Part shown: positions 53,802 through 62,661 of the stretch, piece by piece
Layout: each line of letters starts with the position of its first letter
Numbering within the stretch: position 1 is the stretch's first letter
Assembly (NCBI GenBank): GCA_002725095.1
Contig: PBQQ01000036.1
Coordinates: forward strand, 21,526 to 85,525
DNA from: Gammaproteobacteria bacterium
Lineage (GTDB): Bacteria; Pseudomonadota; Gammaproteobacteria; Pseudomonadales; Azotimanducaceae
Length of the DNA stretch: 64,000 nucleotides
Direction of reading: 5' to 3'
The notes under the pieces: model-generated
Database searches by the model: none
Seen by the model: only the letters and a program-made list of their open reading frames with translations
Told to the model about the DNA's origin: nothing
Program-made: the position numbers and the translations under genes

Positions 53802-55085
53802 TCAGTCCTGAGGTGCGACTCGTATACGCATCACTGGAGCAGTAACCGTTGCCAATGCTTCCAACTGCGCCAGCGCCTCATTCATGCGCGCCTCCGGCGT
53901 CTCCTGGGTTAGGATCACAATATCTACGAAGCCGCCATGGTCGTGACCGTCTTTTTGAATCACCGCTTCGATATTGATGTTGTGGCTTGAAAGTATTTGC
54001 GTGACTTCAGCAAAGACGCCGGGTTCATCACGAGTGGGAATGCGCAAGTAATACGCGCTGCTGATCTGTTCGACCGGGAGTATGACCTTCGACATATTCG
54101 CAACCGGATCGGCGACGATCTGATCAGCATTCAGCGCCGTGCCAACAATATCCGCCACGACCGCCGAGGCGGTCGCAGCGCCCCCAGCACCCGGCCCACT
54201 GAAAAGGGTTTTGCCGGCGGCATCAGACACCACCTGTACGGCGTTCAATACACCGTTGACATGCGCCACCAGTTCACCATGCGGAACCAATGTCGGATGC
54301 ACTCGCGCTTCAATACCATCGGGATTGCTGCGCAAAATACCTAAATGCTTAATACGATAGCCCAACTCTGCCGCATAGCTTATGTCTGTGAGGGTAATCG
54401 CGCGAATGCCCTCAACATACACTTTGGCAAACTCAAACTGGGTACCAAAAGCCAGCGCCATGAGAATGGTGAGTTTGTGCGCAGCATCAATACCATCAAC
54501 ATCAAAAGTCGGATCAGCCTCGGCATAGCCTAACGTCTGAGCGCGTTCGAGGATCTCGTCAAAGCCTACGCCTTCCTCCTCCATGGCAGAGAGCATGTAG
54601 TTACACGTACCGTTGATAATGCCGCTCACCGCGGTGAATCGATTCGCCACCAAACCCTGCTGCAGCGCGTGGATAATTGGTATCGCACCGGCCACCGCAG
54701 CCTCAAATCGCAACGCCTGCCGAGACAATTCATTGCCATACAACGCTATGACGGCTTTGTTCGCTGTCACCACCGCCTTGCCATTACTCAGGGCACCAAC
54801 AATCAACTGTTTTGCTAAAGTTTCACCGCCAATCAACTCAACAATCAGATCGATTCTTGAATCAGACAGCAAGTCCATCACATCAGTGGAAAAATCGGCT
54901 CCCTGCAAATCTACATCTGGCCTGGCACTGCGGCTGGCGACACGCACTACGTCAACACTGACGCCACTGCGCTGTTCGATAAGCGATCGATTCGCAGCGA
55001 GCAACGTCAAAACGCCCTGAGCCACCGTACCCAGACCCGCAATTCCTATGGAAATGGCTTTCAAACTACCGCTCCTGCTGCCCAC
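53802..55085 (-). CDS. hom: Homoserine dehydrogenase
   Basis: Reduces aspartate semialdehyde to homoserine, precursor of threonine and methionine. The NAD(P) motif is GIAGLGTVAQGVLTLL, the active-site region includes SGIINGTCNYMLSAM and LGYAEADPTFDVDGIDAAHKL, and a C-terminal ACT domain (about 345-427) is expected to sense threonine. It is monofunctional (427 aa, no aspartokinase part). dsbC is 8 bases upstream. Confidence 0.97.
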   Translation of the reverse strand: MGSRSGSLKAISIGIAGLGTVAQGVLTLLAANRSLIEQRSGVSVDVVRVASRSARPDVDLQGADFSTDVMDLLSDSRIDLIVELIGGETLAKQLIVGALSNGKAVVTANKAVIALYGNELSRQALRFEAAVAGAIPIIHALQQGLVANRFTAVSGIINGTCNYMLSAMEEEGVGFDEILERAQTLGYAEADPTFDVDGIDAAHKLTILMALAFGTQFEFAKVYVEGIRAITLTDISYAAELGYRIKHLGILRSNPDGIEARVHPTLVPHGELVAHVNGVLNAVQVVSDAAGKTLFSGPGAGGAATASAVVADIVGTALNADQIVADPVANMSKVILPVEQISSAYYLRIPTRDEPGVFAEVTQILSSHNINIEAVIQKDGHDHGGFVDIVILTQETPEARMNEALAQLEALATVTAPVMRIRVAPQD

Positions 55086-55093
55086 TGCATAGG

Positions 55094-55852
55094 TTATTCA
55101 CCTAAAACCGTAGCGGCCAGTCGTTCCGCCGGCAGGTAGCCGGGCAATAAGCGTCCGTCGGCAAGTACAATCGCCGGTGTTCCATTGATGCCCAGCTGCT
55201 GTCCCAAACCGAACTGTTCGGCTACCGGATTCGAGCACGCCGCAGCGGGCACACTGTCCCCTGCTTTGAGTTGCGTTATGGCGGCTTGCCGATCCTTCGA
55301 ACACCAAGCCGTAACCATTTTGTCGTAGGTTTCCGAGTCAACCCCAGCACGCGGATACGCTAGATAGCGAACCTCTATTCCCAGATCGTTAATCTGTGCC
55401 ATCTCAGCATGTAATTTTCGGCAATAGCCGCAATCTACGTCGGTAAAGACCTGGATGAACCCGCGCCGCGCCCCTACAGCAGGAAAGACAATCATGTCGT
55501 CGAGCGGCTGCTGCGCCATCCATCGTTTACGTTTTTGATCGCGCCTGAGCTCTGACAAATTCAACAGGTCGTCTTGCACAGCAAAGAAGTCGCCACTAAA
55601 AAAGTGTTGACCGTCTGCTGTACCGTAGAGGATGGCGCCCCCAGTCAGTTCTATCGCATACATGCCAGGAATATCGATCGGCACGATCTCTTCGATCGGA
55701 ATCCCTGGACGCACCCTTTGTAACTTCTCCGCCAAACTACGGCCTGCTTCTAGAGCCTCTTTTGTCTCAGCAATAGCGGCTGGTAGCCCGCCCAAAACCG
55801 CAGCCGCAACACACAAGATCCAAGCCATTAATTTATTAGCCAACATACACAT
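55094..55852 (-). CDS. dsbC: Thiol:disulfide interchange protein DsbC
   Basis: Periplasmic disulfide isomerase. A signal peptide ends near PAAIAE, an N-terminal dimerisation domain follows, and the thioredoxin fold has the active site CGYC in FTDVDCGYCRKLH and the cis-Pro in NGTPAIVLADG. A second Cys pair (AWCSKD and AAACSN) may form a structural disulfide as in E. coli DsbC. Length 252 aa. Lies between xerD and hom. Confidence 0.96.
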   Translation of the reverse strand: MCMLANKLMAWILCVAAAVLGGLPAAIAETKEALEAGRSLAEKLQRVRPGIPIEEIVPIDIPGMYAIELTGGAILYGTADGQHFFSGDFFAVQDDLLNLSELRRDQKRKRWMAQQPLDDMIVFPAVGARRGFIQVFTDVDCGYCRKLHAEMAQINDLGIEVRYLAYPRAGVDSETYDKMVTAWCSKDRQAAITQLKAGDSVPAAACSNPVAEQFGLGQQLGINGTPAIVLADGRLLPGYLPAERLAATVLGE

Positions 55853-55891
55853 TATCCTGTTCGCTTACCGACCACGCGCGCTCCACGCTTC

Positions 55892-56806
55892 TTAGCCCCG
55901 TGGGTGGTGTTTTCGTAATAACGATTGAAGACGCTGCTGCGCAACATGGGTGTAGATCTGGGTCGTGGACAAATCGCTGTGCCCAAGCATCATCTGCACC
56001 GCACGCAGGTCTGCGCCATTATCCACGAGATGGGTAGCAAATGCATGGCGCAGGGTGTGAGGCGAGATGTCTTTTTGAATAGCCGCCACCCGCGCATAGC
56101 GCTTAATGGCATGCCAAAAAGTTTGCCGGGTCATTGTCCGACCCAAACGGCTGGGAAATAAAATATTGCCCCCCGCCGGAATCAATTGTGCGCGGGCTTC
56201 GAGCAGGTAACGTTGTAACCAATGCAGAGCTGCTTCGCCTGCAGGCACAATCCGCTCCTTGTTGCCTTTACCGATGACCCGCACAACACCTTGTCGCGGA
56301 TTCACGCTGGCCAGTTGCAACGCCACAAGCTCGGATACACGCAGCCCACAGGCATACAGCACTTCTAACATCGCCCGATCACGGAGCCCGATCGCAGTCG
56401 TTACATCCGGCGCCGCAAGCAGATTCTCCACATCTTGCGCAGCCAAACTTCCGGGCAGTGACCGAGCCTGCTTGGGGTGCTCAAGAAATTGGGTGGGATC
56501 CTCTTGGAGCCGCTGCTCGGTCAACAAATAACGAAAAAATCCGCGCACCGAGCTAAGCCAACGCGCTGCCGAACGCCGCGCGATATTCTGGCCGTTACGC
56601 ATTTCATTATAAGCACCGAGGTCTTCGGCGCTGGCTTGCATTAGCTTAGTGGCTCGATCGGTCTGAACCAACCAATGTTCCGTAAGGGCGAGGTCGCGAC
56701 GGTAGGCGGCCAGAGTATTTTCGCTCAGACCGCGCTGCAACCACAGCGCGTCAAGGTAGTCTGATATCTCGTCGCTTAAACTTTGATTCGACTCGCGTAT
56801 GGGCAT
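55892..56806 (-). CDS. xerD: Site-specific tyrosine recombinase XerD
   Basis: With XerC, resolves chromosome dimers at dif. An N-terminal SAM-like domain (about 10-95) is followed by the catalytic domain with Arg in ACGLRVSELVAL, HTLRHAFATHL, HSDLSTTQIY and the Tyr nucleophile in IYTHV. At 304 aa it is near E. coli (298). Position before dsbC supports XerD rather than XerC. Confidence 0.95.
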   Translation of the reverse strand: MPIRESNQSLSDEISDYLDALWLQRGLSENTLAAYRRDLALTEHWLVQTDRATKLMQASAEDLGAYNEMRNGQNIARRSAARWLSSVRGFFRYLLTEQRLQEDPTQFLEHPKQARSLPGSLAAQDVENLLAAPDVTTAIGLRDRAMLEVLYACGLRVSELVALQLASVNPRQGVVRVIGKGNKERIVPAGEAALHWLQRYLLEARAQLIPAGGNILFPSRLGRTMTRQTFWHAIKRYARVAAIQKDISPHTLRHAFATHLVDNGADLRAVQMMLGHSDLSTTQIYTHVAQQRLQSLLRKHHPRG

Positions 56807-56860
56807 GCAAGGGACGGCTTTAAGTTCAAGCCATCACTATAAACAACCCTTCGAAGGCGT

Positions 56861-57226
56861 CTACTTTTTGATTTTTTCTTTGATACGCGCAGAACGACCC
56901 GAACGCTCCCGCAAGTAGTAGAGCTTAGCCTGTCGCACATCTCCGCGCCGCTTAACTTCAATCTGATTAATCAGCGGGCTGTGAGTTTGAAATGTTCGCT
57001 CAACGCCGACACCGTGAGAAATTTTGCGCACGACAAACGCCGAATTGATACCACGGCTTTTAATGCCAATGACCACACCCTCGAAGGCCTGCAAACGTTC
57101 GCGACTGCCCTCTTTAACGCGCACCTGCACGCTCACGGTATCGCCAGGACGAAATTCGGGTATCTCCGCCAACTGGCGGTCTTCAATTTCTTGGATCACT
57201 TTATTTCTGCGCATCTTTATCTCCAA
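56861..57226 (-). CDS. rplS: 50S ribosomal protein L19
   Basis: L19 lies at the 30S-50S interface. The blocks [28 protein letters not shown] and [15 protein letters not shown] are conserved. At 121 aa it is slightly longer than E. coli (115), with a Lys-rich end. Last gene of the rpsP-rimM-trmD-rplS operon. A short palindrome after the stop lacks a T-run, so no terminator is called. Confidence 0.98.
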   Translation of the reverse strand: MEIKMRRNKVIQEIEDRQLAEIPEFRPGDTVSVQVRVKEGSRERLQAFEGVVIGIKSRGINSAFVVRKISHGVGVERTFQTHSPLINQIEVKRRGDVRQAKLYYLRERSGRSARIKEKIKK

Positions 57227-57234
57227 TACATCGC

Positions 57235-57978
57235 CTAATCTGGCTGACGGTCGGCAAAAATTTCTAACAGCAACTCCCGATCCTGGGCACCGAATGTCAT
57301 ACGGGTTAACAATTCGGGACGTCGCTCCAGAGTGCGTTTTAACGCCTCACGGCGTCGGTATCTCCGCACCTGCCCGTGGTCTCCACTGAGCAGCTGTGGC
57401 GGTATCTTTTCCGAAGCCAAAGTTTCGGGGCGCGTATAGTGAGGGTAATCGAGCGTCGCATCAAGATAAGATTCATCCATAGCGGACATTTGATTGCCTA
57501 AGGTGCCTGGCAGGTGCCTCGCGATCGCATCCATCACCACCATTGCCGGCAATTCACCGCCACTGAGCACATAGTCCCCAACGGACCATTCAAGATCCAC
57601 CCAGCGACTTATAAAACGTTCATCAATGCCCTCATATCGGCCGCAAACCAGAATCAAGCCCGCGCTGTCTCGGTACGAACCGACCTCAGCCTGATTGAAG
57701 GTTCGTCCCTGCGGACTCATTAACACCACCGGCGTATCTGTCGGGGCTCGTTCTTTAGCCGCCATAACCGCAGCCTGCAGCGGCGCCACCTTCATCACCA
57801 TCCCCGCGCCACCGCCATAGGGCCGATCGTCGACCGTGCGGTGTCGGTCGGCGGTGTAGTCACGAGGGTTGAAGAAATCAATGTTCACCACCCCCGACGC
57901 CACCGCTCGGCCGAATACACCTTCGCGGACCACCGCCTCAAACATATCCGGAAACAGCGTAATAACCCCTATCCACAT
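57235..57978 (-). CDS. trmD: tRNA (guanine37-N1)-methyltransferase
   Basis: SPOUT enzyme making m1G37 in tRNAs, which prevents frameshifting. The knot region includes [14 protein letters not shown] and the block [21 protein letters not shown] is typical. At 247 aa it has the usual length. rplS follows after 8 bases. Confidence 0.98.
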   Translation of the reverse strand: MWIGVITLFPDMFEAVVREGVFGRAVASGVVNIDFFNPRDYTADRHRTVDDRPYGGGAGMVMKVAPLQAAVMAAKERAPTDTPVVLMSPQGRTFNQAEVGSYRDSAGLILVCGRYEGIDERFISRWVDLEWSVGDYVLSGGELPAMVVMDAIARHLPGTLGNQMSAMDESYLDATLDYPHYTRPETLASEKIPPQLLSGDHGQVRRYRRREALKRTLERRPELLTRMTFGAQDRELLLEIFADRQPD

Positions 57979-57982
57979 AGAT

Positions 57983-58498
57983 TTAGTCGTTCCATTCCGA
58001 AGGCCACATCACCATAATCCGCCGTTCCGCAAGATTCACATCGATTATGTAAGGGTCAGCAAATGGCACCAACAACGGCTGCCCTTGGCGCGCAATCTGC
58101 AATACATCATGGGCGCCCGTTTCCAACAAGCCGATAACCTGACCCAGCGCTTCCCCCTGTTCGTTAAGGACATCGCAGCCGATCAACTGGTGCCAATAAA
58201 ACTCCCCATCTGCGGTCTGGCCAAGCATCTCAGCGGGGGTGCCTAGGAGGCTGCCGCTGAATTTCTGGGCAGTTTCACGTTGCTCGACGCCCGCAAGACG
58301 CACCAAGTAACCGTCATTGTGATTTTGGATTTCATAATCTTCGATACGCTGCCATTTGTCGCTATTGTGCGACCGCAGAAACCACGGTTGATAGGACAAA
58401 AGATTGTCACGAGGAGAGGTGAAAGACTGTAAGTGCTGCCAGCCTTTAACGCCGAAAGACCGTCCCAGTCGACCCACTACGACATTGTCTTGGGACAT
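57983..58498 (-). CDS. rimM: 16S rRNA processing protein RimM
   Basis: Assembly factor for the 30S head, binding S19. The N-terminal block VVGRLGRSFGVKGW is the family start, and a C-terminal PRC barrel includes the VPFADPYIIDVNLAERRI segment. At 171 aa it has the expected size. A hairpin lies between it and rpsP. Confidence 0.96.
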   Translation of the reverse strand: MSQDNVVVGRLGRSFGVKGWQHLQSFTSPRDNLLSYQPWFLRSHNSDKWQRIEDYEIQNHNDGYLVRLAGVEQRETAQKFSGSLLGTPAEMLGQTADGEFYWHQLIGCDVLNEQGEALGQVIGLLETGAHDVLQIARQGQPLLVPFADPYIIDVNLAERRIMVMWPSEWND

Positions 58499-58521
58499 AT
58501 GGCAGCCTGGGCTTTACAAAA

Positions 58522-58540
58522 CGCGCATCGCTGATGCGCG
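58522..58540 (-). terminator. Hairpin between rpsP and rimM, weak terminator or attenuator
   Basis: CGCGCATC (58522-58529) and GATGCGCG (58533-58540) form a perfect 8-base-pair stem with a 3-base loop. In the direction of transcription (minus) it is followed by TTTTGTAAA. That is the shape of a weak intrinsic terminator, or of a hairpin stabilising the rpsP message, placed so that S16 would be made in excess over RimM and TrmD. In E. coli this operon is known to have unequal expression between ribosomal proteins and the two enzymes. Confidence 0.6.
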
Positions 58541-58546
58541 CGACAA

Positions 58547-58825
58547 CTACTCGGCGGTAGCCGTGGCTGCTTCTGTGGGTTGTTGTTTACGCGCCATCGT
58601 GATCAATTGCTTGACCCGGTCACTGGGCTGCGCGCCAACACCGACCCAGTAGTCAATACGATCCAAATCCAGACGCAATGCTTCGGCTTGACCTTTCGCT
58701 ACAGGATTATAAAACCCCACGCGCTCGACAAAACGGCCATCACGCGAGCGCGCCTGGTCCGCTACTGTGACGTGATAAAAAGGACTCTTCTTTGCGCCAT
58801 GACGTGCAAGACGTATCGTTACCAT
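58547..58825 (-). CDS. rpsP: 30S ribosomal protein S16
   Basis: Primary-to-secondary binding 30S protein. It begins [20 protein letters not shown], the family signature, followed by [14 protein letters not shown]. At 92 aa it is about 10 longer than E. coli, with a Thr/Ala-rich tail. First gene of the rpsP operon. Confidence 0.98.
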   Translation of the reverse strand: MVTIRLARHGAKKSPFYHVTVADQARSRDGRFVERVGFYNPVAKGQAEALRLDLDRIDYWVGVGAQPSDRVKQLITMARKQQPTEAATATAE

Positions 58826-58867
58826 AATGTTCTCTGTTTACCAAAGGTCGAATTTCGGAGGCGACGT

Positions 58868-58895
58868 ATTCTATAGCAACGCAAGGGACATGCAA
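58868..58895 (-). promoter_or_regulatory. Candidate sigma-70 promoter of rpsP
   Basis: On the minus strand TTGCAT (complement of 58890-58895) and TAGAAT (complement of 58868-58873) are separated by 16 bases and lie about 42 bases before the rpsP ATG. The -10 box matches the consensus at five of six positions and the -35 at three. It is the best match in the gap between rpsP and the upstream DUF1330 gene. Confidence 0.5.
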
Positions 58896-58927
58896 ATGGC
58901 TTACGGCTCACTCTCGCGCGGGTCTAT

Positions 58928-59221
58928 TTACGTCTGTACGCCTTTAACAATCACACAGTGGGTCTCTGCTGCCGCGTGACGATGCTTGGCCAGCGCCTGA
59001 TATTCAGGACTGAAAAACCAATTTTCAGCGCCGTCGACCGACGCAAATCCGATCAACACTGTGCGGGTATAAGACCAATCCCCTTCGAGCACTTGCGGGG
59101 CTTCATCCACACCGAGCATGGCTCCACCATAATTGGAGAAAATAGCCATAAAACCGGCTTCGTATTCGCCGTAACGCTCACGGTCATGGATATTAATTGT
59201 TGCAATCACATAAGCCGTCAT
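58928..59221 (-). CDS. DUF1330 family protein (dimeric alpha-beta barrel)
   Basis: A 97-aa product beginning MTAYVIATINIHDRERYGEY and containing VLEGDWSYTRTVLIGFASV and WFFSPEYQALAKHRHAAAE, the pattern of DUF1330 proteins. Function is unknown; the fold is a ferredoxin-like dimer. The ATG at 59221 has a GGGG..GAAG stretch before it and fits the family start better than the longer open frame. It follows the protease gene by 25 bases. Confidence 0.88.
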   Translation of the reverse strand: MTAYVIATINIHDRERYGEYEAGFMAIFSNYGGAMLGVDEAPQVLEGDWSYTRTVLIGFASVDGAENWFFSPEYQALAKHRHAAAETHCVIVKGVQT

Positions 59222-59246
59222 CTTCGCCCCTAAGTTAGTCTTTAAT

Positions 59247-60188
59247 CTACTCGCGCTTATTTTGCAGATGCAGCACGCCGTCTTGCTGATTGATCGAACT
59301 GGCAAACCGCTGCAAAAAATTCATCCCCAAGAGACCATCAAAACCGTCAGCGCCCACTAACGGCAGAATACCCACCTGCAGGCGATCAACTTCGGCCTCA
59401 CCAACCATAAAGCCAGAGACCTCGATCAGCGGAGCTGAGACCAACCCACCGGCCGTTGCCAGACTGATGGAACGACTCAAATCATAACGAAGGTTTAAAC
59501 GGCGGGCAGCATCTGGAGTCAGCGTTGTAATTGACGCCCCAGTATCTAAGAGCAACCTCAACTCACTCGACGAAAGTCGTGCTTCCACTACATGATGAAC
59601 ACCGTGTTTGAGCAGTGGCACGGTTATTCCTTCGGCGAACTGCAACCGCTGATTAATCCGCCGCTCTAGCGCCTGAGCCTTGGCACCCATTACCGCGTCC
59701 TGCAGAATAAAATACAGTGAATACAGCGCCTGGTCATACAGTTGCAGCTGCACCTGCACTTCAGCCAGCCGATAGTAGTGCTCGGCGGTATGCGGATCTA
59801 AGTTCACTAAACGCTGATAAAATGCCAATAATTCTGACCAGCGCTGTTGGTTCGCCAGTTGCCCACTGTGTGCGTTGATAAACCGCTGAAGTTGCGCTCT
59901 AACCGCCGCTTCACGCCCTGAATCTGCACGACCCAGCACATCATAAAACGCCTCCAGCGACTCCATCGCACTAAGCGCCGGTGTCGATTCATCAAGGTGT
60001 GGCTCCGCCACCGACCGGCTTGCCTTTGACAATGGCCGCTGCGTTGCAACCGGATCGGACGCCATCTGCTTAGCCGTTAACGCCGCCGCCCCAGTTGCAG
60101 ACGCCGTGCGCTCTGCAGTCACGCTACGCAACTGCCAACCGGCGGCAATGCCCGCTATGGCAACAACAACCAGCAGCAGGTTTCGCAT
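59247..60188 (-). CDS. Membrane-anchored retropepsin-like aspartic protease
   Basis: A 313-aa product. It starts with one membrane segment (LLLVVVAIAGIAAGW), then a helical region (about 75-190) with TPR-like spacing (AEHYYRLAEVQVQLQLYDQAL), then a single retropepsin-type domain with the catalytic motif LLLDTGASITTLT (about 230) and LLGMNFLQRF near the end. The domain probably faces the periplasm. The ATG at 60188 gives a sensible membrane anchor and lies 16 bases after ffh; the longer frame overlaps ffh. The substrate is unknown. Confidence 0.88.
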   Translation of the reverse strand: MRNLLLVVVAIAGIAAGWQLRSVTAERTASATGAAALTAKQMASDPVATQRPLSKASRSVAEPHLDESTPALSAMESLEAFYDVLGRADSGREAAVRAQLQRFINAHSGQLANQQRWSELLAFYQRLVNLDPHTAEHYYRLAEVQVQLQLYDQALYSLYFILQDAVMGAKAQALERRINQRLQFAEGITVPLLKHGVHHVVEARLSSSELRLLLDTGASITTLTPDAARRLNLRYDLSRSISLATAGGLVSAPLIEVSGFMVGEAEVDRLQVGILPLVGADGFDGLLGMNFLQRFASSINQQDGVLHLQNKRE

Positions 60189-60204
60189 GGACTTAAATCC
60201 TAGA

Positions 60205-61587
60205 CTAACGGCGACGCATACCCGGTGGCATGCCGCCCCCGGGAAGCTGCATTCCTTGCATGCCACGCATCATCTTTTGCATACCGCCTTTCTTACCCAC
60301 TTTTTTCATCATCTTTTGCATTTGTTTGTGCTGTTTCAACAGACGATTGATGTCGGCAATTTGGCTGCCACTGCCTGCGGCAATGCGTTGCTTTCGCGAT
60401 CCGTTAAGCAAATCCGGAAAACGCCGTTCGCGTACGGTCATAGAGTCGATAATTACGCCCATACGTTTAAACTGTCCGTCGTCCAACTGCGCCTGGGCAT
60501 TGGCAGGCAACTGGCCCATACCCGGCAGTTTATCGAGCATACTGCTCAAACCACCCATATTGGCCATCTGCTGCAGCTGATCTCGGAAATCCTCTAGATC
60601 AAACTTTTGGCCCTGCTGCATCTTGCGCGCAAACCGCTGAGCCTTAGTCTTGTCGACTTTGCGCTCGGCCTCTTCGATGAGCGACAAAACATCGCCCATA
60701 CCTAATATGCGCGAGGCAATACGATCGGCATGAAAGACTTCTAGCGCGTCAGTTTTTTCCCCACTGCCTAAGAACTTAATCGGCTTACCGGTGATGGTAC
60801 GAACACTTAAGGCCGCACCACCACGCGCATCTCCATCAGTTTTTGCAAGCACAATACCCGTTAGCGGCAGCGCGTCGTTGAAGGCCTTGGCGGTGTTCGC
60901 AGCGTCCTGACCAGTCATTGCATCGACCACGAACAGCGTTTCGATCGGTTTGATGCTGGCGTGCAACTGCTTGATTTCAGCCATCATGGCTTCATCCACG
61001 GCAAGCCGGCCGGCGGTATCCACAAGCAACACATCCGCCAACTGCTGCTTCGCGCTCTGAACGGCGGCCGTCGCGATTGCAACGGGCGCTTGATCGGCCG
61101 AGGACTCGATAAACGTTACTCCAACCTCAGTCGCCAGAGTTCGCAGTTGTTCAATTGCTGCAGGCCTATAGACGTCCGCACTGACTACGGCCACGCGTTT
61201 TTTCTGCTGCTCTTTGAGCAGCCGCGCCAGCTTCGCGACAGTGGTCGTTTTCCCTGCTCCCTGCAGCCCCGCCATAAGAATTACCGCCGGGGGCGCCGTT
61301 GCTAAATCAAGACTGTTATCCGCGGCGCCCATGACCGCGACAAGCTCTTCATGAACAATCTTGATGAACGCTTCGCTTGGGTTAAGGGCCGTTATAACCG
61401 CCTGACCCAGCGCTTTGCTGCGCACCTGCTCAATGAATTCTTTTACTACCGGCAGAGCGACGTCTGCTTCGAGCAAGGCAACGCGCACATCACGCAACGC
61501 GTCACTGATGTTACTCTCGTTCAAGCGCGCCTTGCCGCTGATCTGCTTTAGGCTAGCCGACAGTCTTTCTGATAGGTTCTCAAACAT
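60205..61587 (-). CDS. ffh: Signal recognition particle protein Ffh
   Basis: SRP54 GTPase that brings membrane proteins to the translocon. N domain, then G domain with GLQGAGKTTTVAKLA, DTAGRLAVDEAMM and AKTDGDARGGAAL (usual form TKxD, here Ala in place of Thr). The Met-rich M domain ends MQKMMRGMQGMQLPGGGMP. Length 460 aa, near E. coli (453). The start MFENLSERL matches the family. Confidence 0.97.
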   Translation of the reverse strand: MFENLSERLSASLKQISGKARLNESNISDALRDVRVALLEADVALPVVKEFIEQVRSKALGQAVITALNPSEAFIKIVHEELVAVMGAADNSLDLATAPPAVILMAGLQGAGKTTTVAKLARLLKEQQKKRVAVVSADVYRPAAIEQLRTLATEVGVTFIESSADQAPVAIATAAVQSAKQQLADVLLVDTAGRLAVDEAMMAEIKQLHASIKPIETLFVVDAMTGQDAANTAKAFNDALPLTGIVLAKTDGDARGGAALSVRTITGKPIKFLGSGEKTDALEVFHADRIASRILGMGDVLSLIEEAERKVDKTKAQRFARKMQQGQKFDLEDFRDQLQQMANMGGLSSMLDKLPGMGQLPANAQAQLDDGQFKRMGVIIDSMTVRERRFPDLLNGSRKQRIAAGSGSQIADINRLLKQHKQMQKMMKKVGKKGGMQKMMRGMQGMQLPGGGMPPGMRRR

Positions 61588-61818
61588 AGTAGGAGCTATT
61601 ACGCGGGGACCAGAATTATAGCGCGAACCACTCTAGTCACGCTATTGCACAACGCCCGGCTGCAAGACCTTTAGGCGCATGCGCACGCTCTAGGCGGTTT
61701 TAACGCGCCGCAAAGGCGGCTTCACGGCAACGCTGGCTTATGCCAAACTTCCTCTCCCAACATTACGACGACTTATCATAGACACTGGGCTTACGAGCGC
61801 TTATCAGCGCCGGACTTC
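61588..61818. promoter_or_regulatory. Divergent region between ffh and ypjD, with a TATAAT box for ffh
   Basis: A perfect TATAAT on the minus strand (complement of 61615-61620) lies 27 bases before the ffh ATG; no good -35 box is seen at the right distance. On the plus strand I see no convincing promoter for ypjD. The middle (about 61675-61735) is rich in short GC inverted repeats such as CGCCGCAAAGGCGG but nothing that I can name. Confidence 0.45.
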
Positions 61819-62661
61819 ATGAACGAATCCGCATCCATTTCTGCTTACGCGGCCATCGCTTTTTATGCGCTTGGCTTTGCACAGCTGGTCACAGCGCAAA
61901 AACAAACAGCGGGCGTAATAGAGCCGGTTACTGGAACAATAGAGCCGGGTAAAAAAATCCAACAGCGCGTCGCATTGTTGGGATTGGCGGCTGTCGCGTG
62001 TCATGGCTGGGCAACCTTTTCCGCCTTAGTAACCAATGCGGGCATCGACCTTGCGCTGGTGCACGTATGCAACTATATCGCGGTAGTTATGGTCGCTGTC
62101 GTCGCCTTGGCGAACACTCGCCTACCTGTAATCAGCGTCAATTTATTGTTGTTTCCCATCGCAGTGATCAACTCACTGGCTTTGCTCATCATAGAACCCG
62201 GCAACAGCACCCAACTGGCGATCAACAGCGCCCAAAGTGCGCACATTATTTTGTCATTAACCGCCTATGCGGGACTGATGACTGCGGCCCTACAATCCAT
62301 TCTGCTGGCATTCCAAGATAAGCAACTGCAACGCCTAGATACAGGTTTTTACCGGATGCTGCCCGCGCTTGAGACCATGGAGCGGCTGCTTATCGCCATG
62401 TTGTGGATCGGCACTGTATTGCTCAGTCTGGCAATTTTCACGGGGCTCTTGTTCTTAGACGATATGTTCGCTCAACGGGTAGCCCATCACACCGTGCTGA
62501 CCACATTGTCTTGGCTCATCTACGTCGCCTTCTTGCTCGGTCATCATGTGCTGGGCTGGCGCGGGATTACCGCCGTGCGTTGGAACCTTAGTGCCTTCGG
62601 ACTATTGTTGCTGGGCTATGTCGGCAGTAAATTTGTATTCGAGTATTTGCTGCAACCATGA
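61819..62661 (+). CDS. ypjD: Inner membrane protein YpjD (CcsA-like cytochrome c assembly family)
   Basis: A 280-aa polytopic protein with about eight hydrophobic segments. The C-terminal part WLIYVAFLLGHHVLGWRGITAVRW and the His residues placed in membrane segments match the CcsA/CcmC-like family. In E. coli ypjD sits beside ffh and corB in the same divergent arrangement. A role in heme handling is only inferred from the family. It overlaps corB by 4 bases. Confidence 0.9.
   Translation: MNESASISAYAAIAFYALGFAQLVTAQKQTAGVIEPVTGTIEPGKKIQQRVALLGLAAVACHGWATFSALVTNAGIDLALVHVCNYIAVVMVAVVALANTRLPVISVNLLLFPIAVINSLALLIIEPGNSTQLAINSAQSAHIILSLTAYAGLMTAALQSILLAFQDKQLQRLDTGFYRMLPALETMERLLIAMLWIGTVLLSLAIFTGLLFLDDMFAQRVAHHTVLTTLSWLIYVAFLLGHHVLGWRGITAVRWNLSAFGLLLLGYVGSKFVFEYLLQP

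Noticed and set aside
56835..56860. CCTTCGAAGG palindrome after rplS as a terminator
   Set aside because: The stem is only four pairs with almost no loop and there is no proper T-run.
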